Source: an uncultured beta proteobacterium (GTDB lineage: Bacteria; Pseudomonadota; Gammaproteobacteria; Burkholderiales; Burkholderiaceae_B). From it: a stretch of 35,160 nt of DNA. The first letter of the stretch is position 1; the number at the start of each line of letters is the position of its first letter. Positions 1-8,099 of this stretch are shown here, in pieces. A program made the position numbers and the translations under genes. The stretch lies in contig CAIYWO010000416.1 in the NCBI GenBank assembly GCA_903929925.1, positions 1-35,160 on the forward strand, read 5' to 3'. The notes beneath the pieces are model-generated. The model saw only the letters and a program-made list of their open reading frames with translations, did no database searches and was not told the origin of the DNA.

Positions 1-370
1 ATATATAAATCAATATATTAGATTTATTTATCTAGTACATCTTGACGCATTAAAATAGTACATCATACCGTCGTAGGTGTCAGACACATGTCAATGTTTT
101 TGAATCTCAAGTGGGCCTCGTCAGGGCAGAGGTAAAGTGCTTTGAGGCCTAGCTCAAGAGCGAAGCCGTGAGCGGAGTCGAGGCCAAAACCGAGATCGAG
201 ATCAGTCGTCTATTTTGAGCTTTGAGAAGGCCTGTTGCAAGCTTTGCGGACTCAAGCAAGGCTTTTAGCATCACACTATGCCTCAGCTCAAACATGCGTA
301 AGACAAGCTTATGGGAAGGCCCTGACTGGTCTTGCCGGAGAAAACGCCTGCTTAGTCTCGCTGAAATAGA
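1..370. other. Left-edge stretch without a recognisable gene
   Basis: No open reading frame with recognisable protein features is visible here. The first 60 bases are very AT-rich and hold a direct repeat of tagtacatc at 33-41 and 56-64. An odd-centred palindrome, gtgtcagacac, lies at 77-87. Positions 130-210 are purine-rich, with short internal repetition of gagcg/gag. A weak terminator-like hairpin at 239-266 points rightwards. The stretch may be the tail of something to the left of the window or decayed mobile DNA. I saw no copy of the adjacent tRNA 3' end that would mark an attachment site. Confidence 0.5.
239..266 (+). terminator. Possible weak rho-independent terminator
   Basis: A 9-bp imperfect stem with one G-U pair is formed by AAGCTTTGC (239-247) and GCAAGGCTT (256-264) around an 8-base loop. 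Its 3' arm runs into a short T stretch (263-266). It would end plus-strand transcription coming from outside the window. No upstream gene is visible, so the call is tentative. Confidence 0.3.
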
Positions 371-404
371 AAACGGGTCTTAGGTATTTACCTAAGACCC
401 GTTT
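371..404 (-). terminator. Rho-independent terminator of tRNA-Pro
   Basis: A perfect 16-base inverted repeat (371-386 with 389-404) with a minimal loop lies 4 bases beyond the encoded CCA of tRNA-Pro. On the minus strand the stem ends in GTTTTCTATTT, giving the expected U-rich tail. Because the outer stem has A on one side and T on the other, it could also work in the opposite direction. Confidence 0.85.
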
Positions 405-408
405 ATAT

Positions 409-485
409 TGGTCGGGGCGGTGGGATTCGAACTCACGACCCTCTGCTCCCAAAGCAGATGCGCTACCAGGCTGCGCTACGCCCCG
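409..485 (-). tRNA. tRNA-Pro (anticodon UGG)
   Basis: On the minus strand a 77-nt cloverleaf is visible with 3' CCA encoded in the DNA. The acceptor stem pairs CGGGGCG with CGCCCCG. The D arm contains AGCCTGGTAGC, the anticodon loop is TTTGGGA with anticodon TGG, and the T loop is TTCGAAT. It decodes proline CCN codons. It lies 30 bases after pstB on the same strand, but it has a plausible promoter of its own and a strong terminator, so it is probably transcribed independently. Confidence 0.96.
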
Positions 486-494
486 AAGACCGAT

Positions 495-500
495 ACTATA
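495..500 (-). promoter_or_regulatory. Possible -10 box of tRNA-Pro
   Basis: TATAGT on the minus strand sits 9 bases before the mature 5' end of the tRNA, so transcription would begin just upstream of the tRNA. No good -35 element is visible; it would fall inside the 3' end of pstB. Confidence 0.35.
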
Positions 501-515
501 ACAGATTCTAGCGAA

Positions 516-1298
516 TCAGCCGAATCGACCAGTGATGTAATCCTCCGTTTCTTTGCGCTGAGGCTTCACAAATATCTTGTCAGTCGCACCGAACTCCACC
601 AACTCGCCGAGATACATAAAGGCCGTAAAGTCAGACACCCTCGCAGCCTGCTGCATATTGTGCGTCACAATCGCAACGGTATAGTCCGCCTTCAGTTCAT
701 GCAAGAGATCCTCAACTTTTGCTGTTGAAATCGGATCAAGAGCAGAAGTTGGCTCATCCAGCAAAATTACTGAAGGCTTCACCGCCACCGAGCGAGCGAT
801 ACAAAGGCGCTGCTGCTGCCCACCCGATAGCGACAAGCCGCTTTGGTTGAGCTTATCTTTAACCTCACCCCACAAGGCCGCCTTCGTGAGCGCCCATTCC
901 ACACGCTCATCCATGTCGGCTTTATTCAAGCTTTGATACAGACGCACACCAAAAGCGATGTTGTCGTAGATCGACATAGGGAAAGGCGTCGGCTTTTGGA
1001 ACACCATCCCGATGCGTGCGCGCAGCATATTCAAATCTTGCTTGGGATCGAGAATATTTTGGCCATAAAAATTAATCTGTCCCTCCGCCCTCTGCCCTGG
1101 ATACAAACTGTACATACGATTGATCGCACGAAGCAGCGTCGACTTGCCGCAACCAGATGGACCAATGAAAGCCGTCACTTTTCTTTCAGCGATATCGAGA
1201 TGAATATTCTTAAGCCCTTTGAACTTCCCATAATAGAAATTCAGGTCGCGCACTTCGATCGCATTCGTGAGCGGCTTGGAGTTAGCTTGATTGTTCAT
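516..1298 (-). CDS. pstB: Phosphate ABC transporter ATP-binding protein PstB
   Basis: PstB is the cytoplasmic ATPase that powers high-affinity phosphate import through PstC and PstA. The 260-residue protein has the usual family length. Visible motifs, in order, are Walker A GPSGCGKST (about 46-54), the Q-loop glutamine near 101, the ABC signature LSGGQQQR (157-164), Walker B VILLDEP (177-183) and the H-loop histidine in VTHNM (about 213). The ATG start is preceded by GGAA at about 7 bases. It is the last gene of pstSCAB, 26 bases after pstA. In many bacteria phoU follows directly; here a tRNA-Pro gene follows instead. Regulation is expected from the Pho box before pstS. Confidence 0.97.
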   Translation of the reverse strand: MNNQANSKPLTNAIEVRDLNFYYGKFKGLKNIHLDIAERKVTAFIGPSGCGKSTLLRAINRMYSLYPGQRAEGQINFYGQNILDPKQDLNMLRARIGMVFQKPTPFPMSIYDNIAFGVRLYQSLNKADMDERVEWALTKAALWGEVKDKLNQSGLSLSGGQQQRLCIARSVAVKPSVILLDEPTSALDPISTAKVEDLLHELKADYTVAIVTHNMQQAARVSDFTAFMYLGELVEFGATDKIFVKPQRKETEDYITGRFG

Positions 1299-1324
1299 AG
1301 ACAGATTCCAGAGGGTTCGGCGAG

Positions 1325-2218
1325 TTAGTGCCCAGATTTCTTCTCACGCAGCATGACGCGCGCGATGATATTGAGGAGCAGAACCGTTAAGGTGATCAGT
1401 AACGCCCCCGCCCATGCAAGGTTTACCCAGTTTTCGTAAGGACTCATTGCGAACTGGAAAATCACAACAGGCAGGTTAGCCAGTGGTGCGTTCATATTGG
1501 TCGAGAAGAACTGATTATTTAGTGCGGTAAAGAGCAGTGGCGCAGTCTCTCCGCTAATACGCGCGAGTGCCAGCAACAACCCCGTCAACACCCCTGCTCG
1601 CGCGGCGCGCAACGTAACATAGCTCGTCACTTTCCAACGGGGCGCTCCCAATGCATAGGCAGCTTCACGCAGGCTGCCCGGCACCAAGCGCAGCATATTT
1701 TCAGTCGTACGAATCACCACAGGAATTGCGATTAGACTTAAGGCAAAAGACCCCGCCCAACCAGAAAAATGCTTAACCTGCGCAACGAGAATCGCGTAGA
1801 CAAACAAACCAAGAACGATTGACGGCGCCGACAGCATGATGTCCGTAACAAACCGCGTCACTGATGCCACAATGCTCCGGTCGCCGAACTCTGCTAAATA
1901 CACCCCAGCAAAAATTCCGACGGGTGTCGCAATGAGAGCAGTCACACCGATCATCATCAGACTACCTACAATGGCATTTGCCAAACCTCCACCGTCCGAA
2001 CCGGGAGCCGGAGTCGACTCGGTAAAGATTGCCCAGCTTAATCCAGCAAAGCCGTGTTTAAACAACACAAGCAGAATCCATAGCAAGGCGATTAAGCCAA
2101 TTGCCATCGACAACATCGACAGACACAGCCCAAGGTAGTTTGAAACCTTGCGCCGGCGATATAAGTTGATATCTAGATTGTCAGCGCGAGACTCGTTCGG
2201 GTGATTTGATGTCGACAT
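1325..2218 (-). CDS. pstA: Phosphate ABC transporter permease PstA
   Basis: PstA is one of the two inner-membrane permeases of the phosphate importer. The 297-residue protein has a first membrane helix near residues 30-55 and several more hydrophobic helices. The cytoplasmic coupling segment typical of binding-protein-dependent permeases is visible as EAAYALGAPRWKV near residues 185-197. The ATG begins on the base directly after the pstC stop codon, with no spacer, so translation is probably coupled to pstC. Sequence and position between pstC and pstB leave little doubt about identity. Confidence 0.96.
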   Translation of the reverse strand: MSTSNHPNESRADNLDINLYRRRKVSNYLGLCLSMLSMAIGLIALLWILLVLFKHGFAGLSWAIFTESTPAPGSDGGGLANAIVGSLMMIGVTALIATPVGIFAGVYLAEFGDRSIVASVTRFVTDIMLSAPSIVLGLFVYAILVAQVKHFSGWAGSFALSLIAIPVVIRTTENMLRLVPGSLREAAYALGAPRWKVTSYVTLRAARAGVLTGLLLALARISGETAPLLFTALNNQFFSTNMNAPLANLPVVIFQFAMSPYENWVNLAWAGALLITLTVLLLNIIARVMLREKKSGH

Positions 2219-3205
2219 TTAAGTACGCGCTCCCTGTGCTTTTTCTGCTCGCAGAATCATGATTTTTGCGATAGATAAGACCACAAAGGTGATCACAAAA
2301 AGTAAAAAGCCCAACGCAAAGAGCGTGGAGAGATGAAAGTCATCCGCTTCACCGAACTCATTGGCAAGAGTCGACGCAATCGACGTTCCCGGTGCAAAAA
2401 GGGATTCGCTCAGACGCTGAGAGTTACCGATGACGAAGGTGACGGCCATGGTCTCGCCCAACGCACGACCCAACCCTAACATCACACCGCCAATGACACC
2501 TTTCTGGGTGTAGGGAAGCACGATATAGCGGACAACTTCCCAAGTGGTGCAGCCGAGTCCATAGGCGGACTCACGCAAAATCGGCGGAACAATTTCAAAC
2601 ACATCGCGCATCACCGCAGCGATGAACGGCAAGATCATGAAGGCAAGAATGATCCCCGCTGCAAGCAAGCCAATGCCGTTCATCGCGCCACCAAAAAGTG
2701 GGCCGATCAAGGGCATCTGACCGAGTGTGGACTGCAAGGCAGGTTGACCGTACTCAGCGAACAGTGGCGCGAAGATAAATAAGCCAAACATGCCATAAAT
2801 GATGGAGGGTACCGCAGCGAGCAATTCGATCGCAGTACCGAGAGGTCTGCGCAACCAGAGGGGACAGGTTTCTGTCAGGAAAACAGCAATACCAAAAGCC
2901 AGTGGCACAGCTAACAACAACGCGATCACGGAGCTGACCAACGTGCCGTAGATGGCAATCATGGCCCCGAACTCTTCGTTGATGATGTCCCACTCCACGC
3001 GCCAGATAAAACCAACGCCGAACTTATGAAAAGCAGGCCATGCACTGACCAACAGGGATACGAGAATCCCTGCCAAGGCCAGCAAAACCAGCACCGAAAA
3101 GAGCAGCGTAATCTTATGAAACAAAAAATCTTGAATGCGCTGCTTTTTAACCACGGCAAGCATGTGTGGATCCATCATGCTTTTATCCGCAAGGATCTGG
3201 CTCAT
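2219..3205 (-). CDS. pstC: Phosphate ABC transporter permease PstC
   Basis: PstC pairs with PstA to form the membrane channel of the phosphate importer. I chose the ATG at 3205 (MSQILADK, 328 residues). It has AGGAG 9 bases upstream, whereas the frame only extends further through two TTG codons. The protein has a cytoplasmic N-terminus, a first membrane helix near residues 35-55, five or so further helices, and the coupling motif RESAYGLGCTTWEV near residues 210-223. The gene follows pstS after a gap of about 50 bases and abuts pstA. No anomalies were seen. Confidence 0.96.
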   Translation of the reverse strand: MSQILADKSMMDPHMLAVVKKQRIQDFLFHKITLLFSVLVLLALAGILVSLLVSAWPAFHKFGVGFIWRVEWDIINEEFGAMIAIYGTLVSSVIALLLAVPLAFGIAVFLTETCPLWLRRPLGTAIELLAAVPSIIYGMFGLFIFAPLFAEYGQPALQSTLGQMPLIGPLFGGAMNGIGLLAAGIILAFMILPFIAAVMRDVFEIVPPILRESAYGLGCTTWEVVRYIVLPYTQKGVIGGVMLGLGRALGETMAVTFVIGNSQRLSESLFAPGTSIASTLANEFGEADDFHLSTLFALGFLLFVITFVVLSIAKIMILRAEKAQGART

Positions 3206-3257
3206 CAACAACTACTCCTTGGTACGTGGTATTTTCGGTTTGGCTTAAACGGAATAA

Positions 3258-4283
3258 TTAATGCTTGATTTGCGACCAAACTTTTTCGGCAATCGCTTTG
3301 GTCAATGCATCTGGCAGGGGCACATAGTCGAGATCCAATGCCAATTGCTTACCGTCTTTGAACGCCCAGGTAAAGAACTTCAAGGTGTCTTTTGATGCAT
3401 CTTTACTGACTGGCTCTTTGTACATCAAGACAAACGAAGCACCTGTGATTGGCCAGGCAGCATCGCCCTTTTGCTCGACCAACGAGATACCCATACCAGG
3501 AACGCTAAACCAATCTGCACCAGCCGCAGCTGCTGCAAAAGTGGCTTCGCTCGGATCTACGAACTTGCCGTTCTTGTTCTGCAATTGCAGGTGAGGGATC
3601 TTGTTGCGTTTGGCATAAGCAAACTCAACGTAACCGATCGACCCTTTCACGCGCGACACGTTTGCAGCGACACCTTCGTTGCCCTTACCACCAACCGAAC
3701 TTCCAGCAGGCCACTTAACAGCAGCACCTTTGCCAACCTTATCGGCCCAGGCTTTGCTGGCTTCTGACAAATAATCAGTAAAAATAAACGTTGTGCCAGA
3801 ACCGTCGGCGCGGTGCACGACAGTGATAGCCTGGTCAGGCAGCTTTTTGCCTGGATTCAATGCAAGCAACTTAGGGTCATTCCATTTGGAAATCGTACCC
3901 ATAAAGATTTCAGCCAAGGCGGCACCGGTGATTTTCAATTCACCGGGTTTAAAACCCTCAACGTTAACCACAGGCACCACACCACCCAGAATGACGGGGA
4001 ACTGCACCATGCCGTCTTTATCGAGCTGAGGACCAGCAACGGGCGCATCCGAAGCACCAAACGTCACAGTCTTGGCGCGAATTTGACGTAAACCACCCGA
4101 AGAACCAATCGACTGATAGTTCAGTCCGACGTTTTCAGCTTTTTTGTAAACCTCTGCCCACTTGGCAAAGATTGGATAAGGGAAAGTCGCGCCTGCACCG
4201 GTGATATCGGCTGCATGGCTACTCAGAGCGGCGCCAGTCAACACCAGGCCGGCTGTCAGTGAAAGGAGTGCACGTTTGATCAT
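3258..4283 (-). CDS. pstS: Periplasmic phosphate-binding protein PstS
   Basis: PstS captures inorganic phosphate in the periplasm and hands it to PstC/PstA. The frame is open further upstream, but the ATG at 4283 is favoured. It is preceded by GAGGAA at about 6 bases and opens directly with a signal peptide (MIKRALLSL, hydrophobic core, cleavage likely after SHA near residue 24). The longer form would bury the signal peptide behind 32 residues and would begin downstream of no promoter element. The mature protein starts ADITGAGATF and carries the family's phosphate-contacting stretches SIGSSGGLRQI, GASDAP and RADGSGTT. Length is 341 residues, normal for the family. A Pho box and -10 lie 50-90 bases upstream. 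Confidence 0.96.
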   Translation of the reverse strand: MIKRALLSLTAGLVLTGAALSSHAADITGAGATFPYPIFAKWAEVYKKAENVGLNYQSIGSSGGLRQIRAKTVTFGASDAPVAGPQLDKDGMVQFPVILGGVVPVVNVEGFKPGELKITGAALAEIFMGTISKWNDPKLLALNPGKKLPDQAITVVHRADGSGTTFIFTDYLSEASKAWADKVGKGAAVKWPAGSSVGGKGNEGVAANVSRVKGSIGYVEFAYAKRNKIPHLQLQNKNGKFVDPSEATFAAAAAGADWFSVPGMGISLVEQKGDAAWPITGASFVLMYKEPVSKDASKDTLKFFTWAFKDGKQLALDLDYVPLPDALTKAIAEKVWSQIKH

Positions 4284-4335
4284 CTGTCGTTCCTCAAAAA
4301 TCGTTGAAAGAGATTCTTTCGCTAAAACAAGCCGA

Positions 4336-4369
4336 ATGGTAGAGAGCCAACATGACGGAATTGTGACAA
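4336..4369 (-). promoter_or_regulatory. Pho box and -10 element of the pst operon
   Basis: Minus-strand TTGTCACAATTCCGTCAT (4369 down to 4352) matches the PhoB box layout of two TGTCA-like heptamers 11 bases apart. A -10 candidate TACCAT (4341-4336) follows exactly 10 bases after the box. This is the geometry in which PhoB replaces the -35 contact. Transcription would start about 45 bases before the chosen pstS ATG. This predicts induction of pstSCAB on phosphate limitation. Confidence 0.85.
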
Positions 4370-4402
4370 TCTCAGACACAACGAAAATAAAATTACGCTT
4401 AG

Positions 4403-6478
4403 TTAAGTGCCCAGCTTGTCAATTAAGTGCTGATGTAAGGAAAACACTGCACCACGCCGACGCACTAAAGCGTAAGAGCCATCTGCCTGCTGCACCCAGG
4501 CACGCATATTGTCTTTTAGGGCATAAGTGAAGGCCTCATCAATTACACGCTTTTTGAGGCTCTTGTCATGAACGGGAAACGCAATCTCAACTCGACGGAA
4601 GAAATTGCGATCCATCCAGTCCGCCGACGAGAGATAGACCTTTTCTTCACCACCCGCATAGAAATAAAACACGCGCGAGTGCTCTAAGAATCGACCCACA
4701 ATTGACCGCACTGTGATGTTCTCTGACAGACCAGGTACAGCAGCGCGCAAGGCACAGACACCCCTGACAACTAAATCTATCTTAACTCCCGCCTGGCTAG
4801 CCTTATACAGTTCTTGAATCACGATAGGTTCAAGCAGCGAATTCATTTTTGCGCGAATGCGCGCTGGCTTGCCGGCGCGTGCAGCCCGCGCCTCGGCACG
4901 TATCATCGCGATGACTGAGCTATGCAAGGTGAATGGCGCCTGAAGCAAGTGCCTCAAGGTACGGCGTTCGCCCAGCCCTGTCAGCTGCGAAAAAACCTGA
5001 TCCATGTCCTCGCACAGCTTAGGGTCTGCGGTAAGCAGTCCAAAGTCCGTGTAGAGACTCGCTGTACGAAGATGATAATTACCGGTACCAAGGTGACCAT
5101 AACGACGGATGCGCCCTTTTTCTCGGCGCAGTACCAGAGCCATTTTGGCGTGTGTTTTATGACCTACTACACCGTAGACAACATGCGCCCCTACCTCTTC
5201 GAGTCGAGCTGCCCAATTGATGTTGGTCTGCTCATCAAAGCGCGCCATCAACTCCACAACAACCGTCACCTCTTTCCCTGATTTTGCAGCACCAAGAAGC
5301 AACCGCATCAACTCGGAGTCTTCCCCAGTGCGATAGATTGTTTGCTTGATCGCGACAACATCCGGATCGGTCGCTGCCGCAGTCAAAAAATCAACCACCG
5401 GCTGGAAAGACTGATAGGGATGGTGCAATAGTCGGTCCCCTTTCGCGATCAGTTCAAACATCGCGCCAGGCCTACCCGCTAACAGATTAAACGGGGCGGG
5501 TATCTTGCCTTGAAAGTCGGGAAATAATAAATCAGGCTCTTTAACTAAATTACAAATCTGCATCAATCGTGCGACGTTTGCTGGACCATTCACGCGATAG
5601 GTGTCGGCAGGCGTCAGCGCGAATTCTTTTTGTAAAAACGATTCGATATGCTCAGGGGTATTGTGATCAATCTCTAGTCGCACAGCCGACCCAAAGTTAC
5701 GCTGCGACAATTCGCCTTGCAGTGCTTGACGAAGATTTGTCACTTCCTCTTCATCTACGAACAAATCACTATTCCGTGTAACACGCCATTGATAGCAACC
5801 TTCCATATGCATACCGGGGAACAACTCCCCTACAAAAGCACGCAAGAAACCGGTCAATAAAATAAACCCATGGGGGTGGCCAGACACACTCGCCGGCATC
5901 TTGATTAAGCGCGGCAGAGCGCGAGGTGCTTGAACAATCGCAATCGTTGCCTTGCGCCCAAAGGCGTCAACGCCCGACAAGGGAACAATAAAGTTAAGGC
6001 TCTTGTTGTATACCCGTGGGAACGGATGAGCAGGATCCAAACCAATGGGTGTGAGCAGCGGCATCACATCGCGGTGAAACACTTCACGTGCCCAGTCAGT
6101 CTGCGCCTTATTCCACTCCGAAGCATGGTGAAGGACAACACCCGAAGCTTTGAGTTCAGGAAGCACCTTGTCATTAAGCAAGGCGTACTGCCTCGCAACC
6201 AAGGCATGCACCGCCTGCTGCACCTGCTCAAAGGCCCACTCAGCGGTCATCCCGTCAGGCCCTACAACATTAGGATATTGCGCAATCTGTGCTTTAAGGC
6301 TTGATACCCGAATCTCAAAAAACTCATCTAGATTCGAACCCACGATACAGACATAGCGCAGTTTTTCCAGCGCAGGTGTATCGGCGAGTTCAGCCACAGC
6401 CAGCACGCGCTCATTGAACTTGAGCAGTGATAGCTCTCGATTGAAATACAAGGGCTCGGGCTTTTTGCGGGCAGGCAT
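4403..6478 (-). CDS. ppk1: Polyphosphate kinase 1
   Basis: PPK1 reversibly polymerises the terminal phosphate of ATP into inorganic polyphosphate. The 691-residue protein matches the usual family length of about 690. It opens with the family signature YFNRELSLLKFNERVL (about 11-26). The autophosphorylated histidine is expected in GHKTHAK (H443 by count), and the second conserved histidine in FLEHSRVFYF (about 600). The conserved SSADWMDRN stretch follows. The gene ends 120 bases before pstS on the same strand and is divergent from ppx. A degenerate Pho box lies in its promoter region, consistent with storing the phosphate that Pst imports. Confidence 0.97.
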   Translation of the reverse strand: MPARKKPEPLYFNRELSLLKFNERVLAVAELADTPALEKLRYVCIVGSNLDEFFEIRVSSLKAQIAQYPNVVGPDGMTAEWAFEQVQQAVHALVARQYALLNDKVLPELKASGVVLHHASEWNKAQTDWAREVFHRDVMPLLTPIGLDPAHPFPRVYNKSLNFIVPLSGVDAFGRKATIAIVQAPRALPRLIKMPASVSGHPHGFILLTGFLRAFVGELFPGMHMEGCYQWRVTRNSDLFVDEEEVTNLRQALQGELSQRNFGSAVRLEIDHNTPEHIESFLQKEFALTPADTYRVNGPANVARLMQICNLVKEPDLLFPDFQGKIPAPFNLLAGRPGAMFELIAKGDRLLHHPYQSFQPVVDFLTAAATDPDVVAIKQTIYRTGEDSELMRLLLGAAKSGKEVTVVVELMARFDEQTNINWAARLEEVGAHVVYGVVGHKTHAKMALVLRREKGRIRRYGHLGTGNYHLRTASLYTDFGLLTADPKLCEDMDQVFSQLTGLGERRTLRHLLQAPFTLHSSVIAMIRAEARAARAGKPARIRAKMNSLLEPIVIQELYKASQAGVKIDLVVRGVCALRAAVPGLSENITVRSIVGRFLEHSRVFYFYAGGEEKVYLSSADWMDRNFFRRVEIAFPVHDKSLKKRVIDEAFTYALKDNMRAWVQQADGSYALVRRRGAVFSLHQHLIDKLGT

Positions 6479-6506
6479 GGGTGAGAACCTATTCAGTTAG
6501 GTTTGT

Positions 6507-6540
6507 CTTTTAATCCCTGAAGATTACAGTGATTTGACAC
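6507..6540 (-). promoter_or_regulatory. Candidate Pho box and -10 of ppk1
   Basis: Minus-strand GTGTCAAATCACTGTAAT (6540 down to 6523) keeps two TGTCA/TGTAA half-sites 11 bases apart. By my count it matches about 13 of 18 positions of the E. coli-style consensus. A weak -10, TAAAAG (6512-6507), follows after exactly 10 bases, the same spacing as at pstS. Support comes from the shared geometry and from the gene's function; the box itself is degenerate. Confidence 0.5.
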
Positions 6541-6550
6541 AATAGCCTTT

Positions 6551-6556
6551 TATAAT
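6551..6556 (+). promoter_or_regulatory. Consensus -10 box of ppx
   Basis: A perfect TATAAT lies between ppk1 and ppx. It overlaps the upstream in-frame ATG at 6555, so a transcript starting here would begin near 6563 and could only use the ATG at 6585. The TTGACA at 6534-6539 is only 11 bases away, too near to be its -35. Confidence 0.5.
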
Positions 6557-6584
6557 GGCATCAAACACACTTTGGCTGGATTTT

Positions 6585-8072
6585 ATGAAAAACCTGCTTG
6601 CGGCCGTTGATCTCGGCTCAAACAGCTTTAGGCTCTCAATTGGTCGGGTCGCAGAGCAAAACGGCACAAAACACATCTACCAGATCGACCGTCTTAAAGA
6701 GACCGTCCGTCTAGCCGCCGGTTTAGATTCGGCAAAAATGCTCAACCAAGAGTCCATCAACCGAGCGATCGAAGTCTTACATATTTTCGGTGACCGCCTG
6801 CGCACCTTTCACCCGGATCGCGTGCGCGCGGTCGCGACAAACACCTTTCGCGTGGCCCGCAACGTTGTAGATTTTCTTCCCGAAGCCGAAGCAGCACTGG
6901 GGTTTCCAATTGAAGTCATTGCCGGCCGAGAGGAAGCCCGTCTGATTTACACCGGCGTCAGTCACACCCTACCGATGTCGCAAACCAAACGCCTGGTGGT
7001 CGATATCGGCGGCGGCTCTACTGAAGTCATCATCGGCAAAGGCGACGAACCAGTCTTGATGTCTTCGCTTTACATGGGTTGCGTAAGCTTTAGCCGCAAA
7101 TTTTTCCCTGATGGAAAAATCGATGCCTATTCACTCAAGCTCGCGGAAGTCGCGGCCCGACGCGAAATAGAACCGATCACCAAGCCTTATCGCAAAATGG
7201 GCTGGGATGTGGCCTACGGCTCATCAGGCACTGCAAAAGCCCTGTATGCCATCCTGACAGAAGGCAAGTTTTCCAAAGACGGTATTACACGCGACGGGCT
7301 CGAGCGCCTAAAAGCCAAGCTTGTCCGCAGTGGTCGGGTCATTCCTGACCAATTACCAGGCATTAAAACGGAACGCGCAGAGGTTTTGACCGGCGGTCTC
7401 GCCATCATGAGTGCGTTTTTCGACGAAATGGGCGTTGAACGCATGCAGACCGGTGACGGTGCCCTGCGTCTAGGCGTGTTGGTCGATCTAGCTGGACGTG
7501 AGGAGTCACATGACCGGCGCGACCAAACGGTTACCGCCTTCGTCAGACGTTATCACGTCGATGCGCGGCAAGCGACACGGGTCAAGCGTTGCGCCCTCAC
7601 CCTCTTTGAGAGCCTATTCCCTGACCGTGGAGAACAAGACGAACTCAAGCAAACCGTGCGCTGGGCAGCGACCCTACACGAAGTGGGAGTTTCAATTGCA
7701 CAGGCCGGCTACCACAAGCATAGCGCCTATATTTTAAATAATGCGGACATGCCTGGATTTTCGAAAGTAGACCAAGAAAGCCTCGGTCTGCTTGCTCTGG
7801 CTCACACCGGAAAACTTTCACGGGCTGATGCTCTGATTAAAACGAAAGATCAATGGCTCGCCATTTTGTGCTTGCGTCTTGCCGTGCTGCTATGCCGACG
7901 CCGCGAAGATGTCAGCAAGCTTCCGCTGACAATCAGCGTAAAGAGCCAAACCATCACGTGTAAAGTGGACAAGAAATGGCTAGCATCACACCCGCTCACT
8001 GACTTTTCACTACACGGTGAAGAGGATGAGTGGGCAAAAGCCGGCTACAAGTTTGAGCTCATTCCTGTCTAA
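6585..8072 (+). CDS. ppx: Exopolyphosphatase (Ppx/GppA family)
   Basis: This enzyme releases phosphate from the ends of polyphosphate chains; the family also includes pppGpp phosphatases. I chose the ATG at 6585 (MKNLLAAVDLGSNSFRL, 495 residues). The ATG 30 bases upstream overlaps a perfect TATAAT, and the family normally begins just before AAVDLGSNS. The N-terminal half shows the actin-like ATPase phosphate loops DLGSNSFRL and VVDIGGGSTEVI, and GSSGTAKAL follows. The C-terminal half resembles the HD-like extension of long Ppx proteins, with HEVGVSI and KHSAYIL. It is divergent from ppk1 and convergent with glmM. Ppx versus GppA cannot be settled from sequence alone, but pairing with ppk favours exopolyphosphatase. 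Confidence 0.93.
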   Translation: MKNLLAAVDLGSNSFRLSIGRVAEQNGTKHIYQIDRLKETVRLAAGLDSAKMLNQESINRAIEVLHIFGDRLRTFHPDRVRAVATNTFRVARNVVDFLPEAEAALGFPIEVIAGREEARLIYTGVSHTLPMSQTKRLVVDIGGGSTEVIIGKGDEPVLMSSLYMGCVSFSRKFFPDGKIDAYSLKLAEVAARREIEPITKPYRKMGWDVAYGSSGTAKALYAILTEGKFSKDGITRDGLERLKAKLVRSGRVIPDQLPGIKTERAEVLTGGLAIMSAFFDEMGVERMQTGDGALRLGVLVDLAGREESHDRRDQTVTAFVRRYHVDARQATRVKRCALTLFESLFPDRGEQDELKQTVRWAATLHEVGVSIAQAGYHKHSAYILNNADMPGFSKVDQESLGLLALAHTGKLSRADALIKTKDQWLAILCLRLAVLLCRRREDVSKLPLTISVKSQTITCKVDKKWLASHPLTDFSLHGEEDEWAKAGYKFELIPV

Positions 8073-8099
8073 GCGTAACGCGTTGAACGTAATGCTTAG
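8069..8099. terminator. Possible bidirectional hairpin between ppx and glmM
   Basis: CTAAGC (8069-8074) and GCTTAG (8094-8099) form an inverted repeat spanning the 23-base gap between two convergent genes and both stop regions. There is no clear U tract on either side, so terminator function is uncertain. Confidence 0.3.

Noticed and set aside
1..485. attL-type repeat of the tRNA-Pro 3' end
   Set aside because: I looked for a second copy of the T-arm/acceptor sequence in 1-370 and found none.
6534..6539. TTGACA as the -35 box of ppx
   Set aside because: It is only 11 bases from the TATAAT; sigma-70 promoters need about 17.
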